Shown here: one piece after another, positions 62,185 through 64,000 of the stretch
Layout of the letters: each line of letters begins with the position of its first letter
Position numbering within the stretch: the first letter of the stretch is position 1
NCBI GenBank assembly: GCA_031761405.1
Contig: JASEVX010000010.1
Location: 29,751,059 to 29,815,058 of the forward strand
DNA from: Serripes groenlandicus
Taxonomy: Eukaryota; Mollusca; Bivalvia; Cardiida; Cardiidae
Length of the DNA: 64,000 nt
Reading direction: 5' to 3'
The notes under the pieces: model-generated
What the model was told of the DNA's origin: nothing
What the model saw: only the letters and a program-made list of their open reading frames with translations
Databases searched by the model: none
Position numbers and translations under genes: made by a program

Positions 62185-62420
62185 TAACACCATTTTTAAT
62201 AATATGTAAGCTATATTACGGCAAAGGATACACTTATTCATGATCCCTGTATCTAAACATGGGTACACACTCACCACTCAAACAGATGCTTATTAAAAGC
62301 TGCAAGGTAATTGGTGCAGTCGGCAAGCACTCGCCAAGCGCTCGGTGTATTCGTAACCAGTACTCGGCTACAGATATTTGCCTAGCCCAAGGCCATTCCA
62401 TCGTGACCGCTGCGATACTT
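62185..62420 (-). mobile_element. SINE-C-like copy, decayed and rearranged
   Basis: Minus-strand TCGCAGCGGTCACGATGGAA, TGGCCTTGGGCTAGGCAAA, GAGTACTGGTTACGAATAC are SINE-C words. An unrelated stretch (62275-62350) separates them from GGGATCATGAATAAGTGTAT and a weak 3' domain. Confidence 0.5.
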
Positions 62421-62511
62421 AAGTCGGTCAGAATTTCTTAAATAACTGCCTGTCTGTCACAATAATATATAATCCGCGCCTGGCGGTGAAGAGGCTTTTC
62501 GCATCGGCACA

Positions 62512-62547
62512 CAGTGAAGACTCGCATGAAGCTGTGAGTCTTCACTG
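62512..62547. other. Short perfect hairpin
   Basis: CAGTGAAGACTC and GAGTCTTCACTG pair over 12 bp with a 12-base loop. Confidence 0.6.
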
Positions 62548-62989
62548 TCCGTATTTTTGTAATAAAGAACTAAGTGCATTTTTCTGACAAAAAAACTAAA
62601 AGTGCAGCCCCAATAAATTAACACTATTTATGACGCATAACCGGAGAGGCAATAATACCCTAAATCACGAGACACGGTCTCCGTTCGCTAAGTTATCGCC
62701 ATGTGAAAACAGTGCCGGTCACGATCAGCCTTGGTATCCGCGCATACTCATTGCAATCTTGATTATTTAAGAAAACTTATTATAAAATATTTTGAGAAAC
62801 ATTGTAGCGAATGGTGAAGATTATGTTAAAACTGCGTAGATCTCGTGCTGTTCTTAAAACCTACACCATTCACGTATACCAACGTGTACCTTTTTCACAT
62901 GAGCACAGTCATTTCATTGTTCGTCGGTCTGGCAGGACGTCAAACATCTGTAAATGAGACGTAGGCTACTCAACAAAATCCAACCTCAG

Positions 62990-63215
62990 CCCTTTCCCAG
63001 AAAATACAAACCTGCAGCAAATGACTTCGAAACATCTGGACAAAAATATGGAAAATCTCTGTAGAGGATAGCATAATTATTGCATGCAATTGGAATAAAA
63101 TTGATGCAAAAAGAGGTATTGCTCATTATAAGTAATTTGTTCCTGTTCGGCACAAAACTTTATAAGTCGTCTGACACAGATCTGTCAAAATGCGTCTGAT
63201 TGTGGAAAAGGTATA
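62990..63215 (+). mobile_element. TTAA-1 copy, decayed
   Basis: CCCTTTCCCAGAAAATACAA, ACCTGCAGCAAATGACTTCG, TATTGCTCATTATAAGTAAT, GTCTGACACAGATCTGTCAA and GATTGTGGAAAAGGTAT keep the family order. Confidence 0.65.
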
Positions 63216-63296
63216 TAACTTATGTTTTGACAAGTGTACATCACGATAATTTCGCCCTTCCATATAATGTGATCCTAATCACATATCAGTAACCCG

Positions 63297-63935
63297 TACA
63301 GATCATGATCAATCTGTGGAGATACAGAATCTAATCTGTTTATGCACTGTTCGCACATGCCATGTGGTTTGTTTCCATATACATGTAGCGCCGCCTAAGT
63401 GGACACCGTACATGGTTACAAAAAGAAACCGCACTTGACACGTCATAGACACTGTCGACTGCGACTTCATAGACATGTGACATATTGTCCAACGGTGACC
63501 TAGTGATAAGAGCGAGTAAACTGGTCTTTTCAACCTTATATCTTTCATATAATCTATGAAAACCCTATTCTGTAGGAACTCAAACACGTCAAGAGTGCGT
63601 ACAGATCACGATTTGTCTGCGGAGATACACACACACTGATCTGGATCTGCACTGGTCGCAAATGTCATGTGGTTCGTTTCCATATAGCGTCGCCTAAGTG
63701 GACACCGTACATGGGTATGATAGGCTGGTCATACAGAAAAAACGCATTTGACTTGTGCTGCTTCATAGACACTGTCGACTGTGACTTCATAGACACTCTC
63801 GACTGTGACTGCATAGACACTCTCGACTGTGATAACCTAGTGATAAGGGCGAGTAATCTGGTCTTTTCAACCTTATATCTTTCTTATAGTCTATGAAAAC
63901 CCTATGCTGTGGGAACTTAAACATGATCAACCCAT
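63297..63935 (+). repeat. About 300-bp direct duplication with an inner 24-bp triplication
   Basis: Block 1 (about 63297-63598) and block 2 (about 63600-63935) share GTACAGATCA, ATGTGGTTYGTTTCCATATA, CGCCTAAGTGGACACCGTAC, CTAGTGATAAG and GGTCTTTTCAACCTTATATC. In block 2 the 24-bp CATAGACACTSTCGACTGTG ACTK occurs three times (63767-63835); block 1 has it once plus a part. Block 2 also keeps a better Hairpin-T right arm (CTGATCTGGATCTGCACTGG). Confidence 0.85.
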
Positions 63936-64000
63936 GTATGGCTTTAGGAACGTTATCGCAGTTGCGCACACTGAAGAATGTAGCAAGTCTGTGTGTACGA

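Noticed and set aside
1..64000. Integrated virus or bacterial-type defence system
   Set aside because: No capsid, polymerase, integrase or defence-protein motif was seen apart from the LINE reverse transcriptase remnant.

Overview
This window looks like non-coding, repeat-saturated nuclear DNA from a mollusc, most likely a bivalve of the heterodont kind. The evidence is one spliced gene start that reads as a molluscan-type tyrosinase, tRNA-derived SINEs, a decayed LINE, AT-rich intergenic DNA, and many short palindromic MITEs and satellites. Species cannot be fixed from sequence alone. There is no bacterial operon, CRISPR array, rRNA or viral genome here. Nearly all short open frames are chance or repeat-derived.

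The only well-supported host gene is at the left edge on the minus strand. A signal-peptide exon (4633-4733) and an exon with the tyrosinase N-terminal motif (3345-3495) have good splice sites and join in phase to make one Arg codon. The rest of the gene, including the copper sites, would lie to the left of base 1. A dead LINE (1180-2167) sits downstream of these exons on the opposite strand, where an intron would be expected. A possible exon of unknown function lies at 57174-57389.

The rest is mobile and tandem DNA. Family names used below are mine. MITE-1: about 261 bp, ends GAGCCGTCCCGCGAG / CTCGCGGGACGGCTC, apparent 4-bp AT-rich target duplication, 15 dispersed copies plus a 4-unit tandem array. 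TTAA-1: about 200-230 bp, TTAA-CCCTTTCCC ends and a central AAATTGCTC hairpin, about 30 copies, 15 with TTAA at both ends (piggyBac-like). TTAA-2: about 213 bp, TTAA-CTCTTTCAGCGCC ends. MITE-G: about 250 bp, ends ATATCGAGGGCTTGGCG. MITE-C: about 200 bp, ends CAGAGGTCC, core GTACTCAAAAGAATCGTCTC hairpin. Hairpin-T: about 70 bp, GACCAGTGTAGA ends. Foldback-430: two copies. SINE-A, B, C, D and E have different tRNA-like heads; A, B and C share a 3' domain (GTGATATAACTGAA ... GGCGTTAAAC).

Tandem arrays: 39-bp minisatellite (6130-6975), 104-bp satellite (12660-13665) followed by a palindromic TTCGAGATATCG array with a strand switch (13670-14235), 67-bp satellite (15695-16970), 50-bp satellite (28259-29270), an irregular ATGGCCGCC-rich array (39097-40204), MITE-1 array (42892-43840), 19-bp repeat (44708-44838), GAGAGAAGCTGG repeat (50661-51032) and a loose satellite at 52200-53620. 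Five clear nested insertions, several with exact target duplications, give a relative order of element activity. Three of the four 29-38 nt poly-G/poly-C runs lie inside TTAA-1 copies.

Limits: everything is read by eye. Element edges are good to a few bases for intact copies and to tens of bases for decayed ones. Family identities (piggyBac, hAT, LINE clade, tyrosinase) come from motif recognition and have not been searched.
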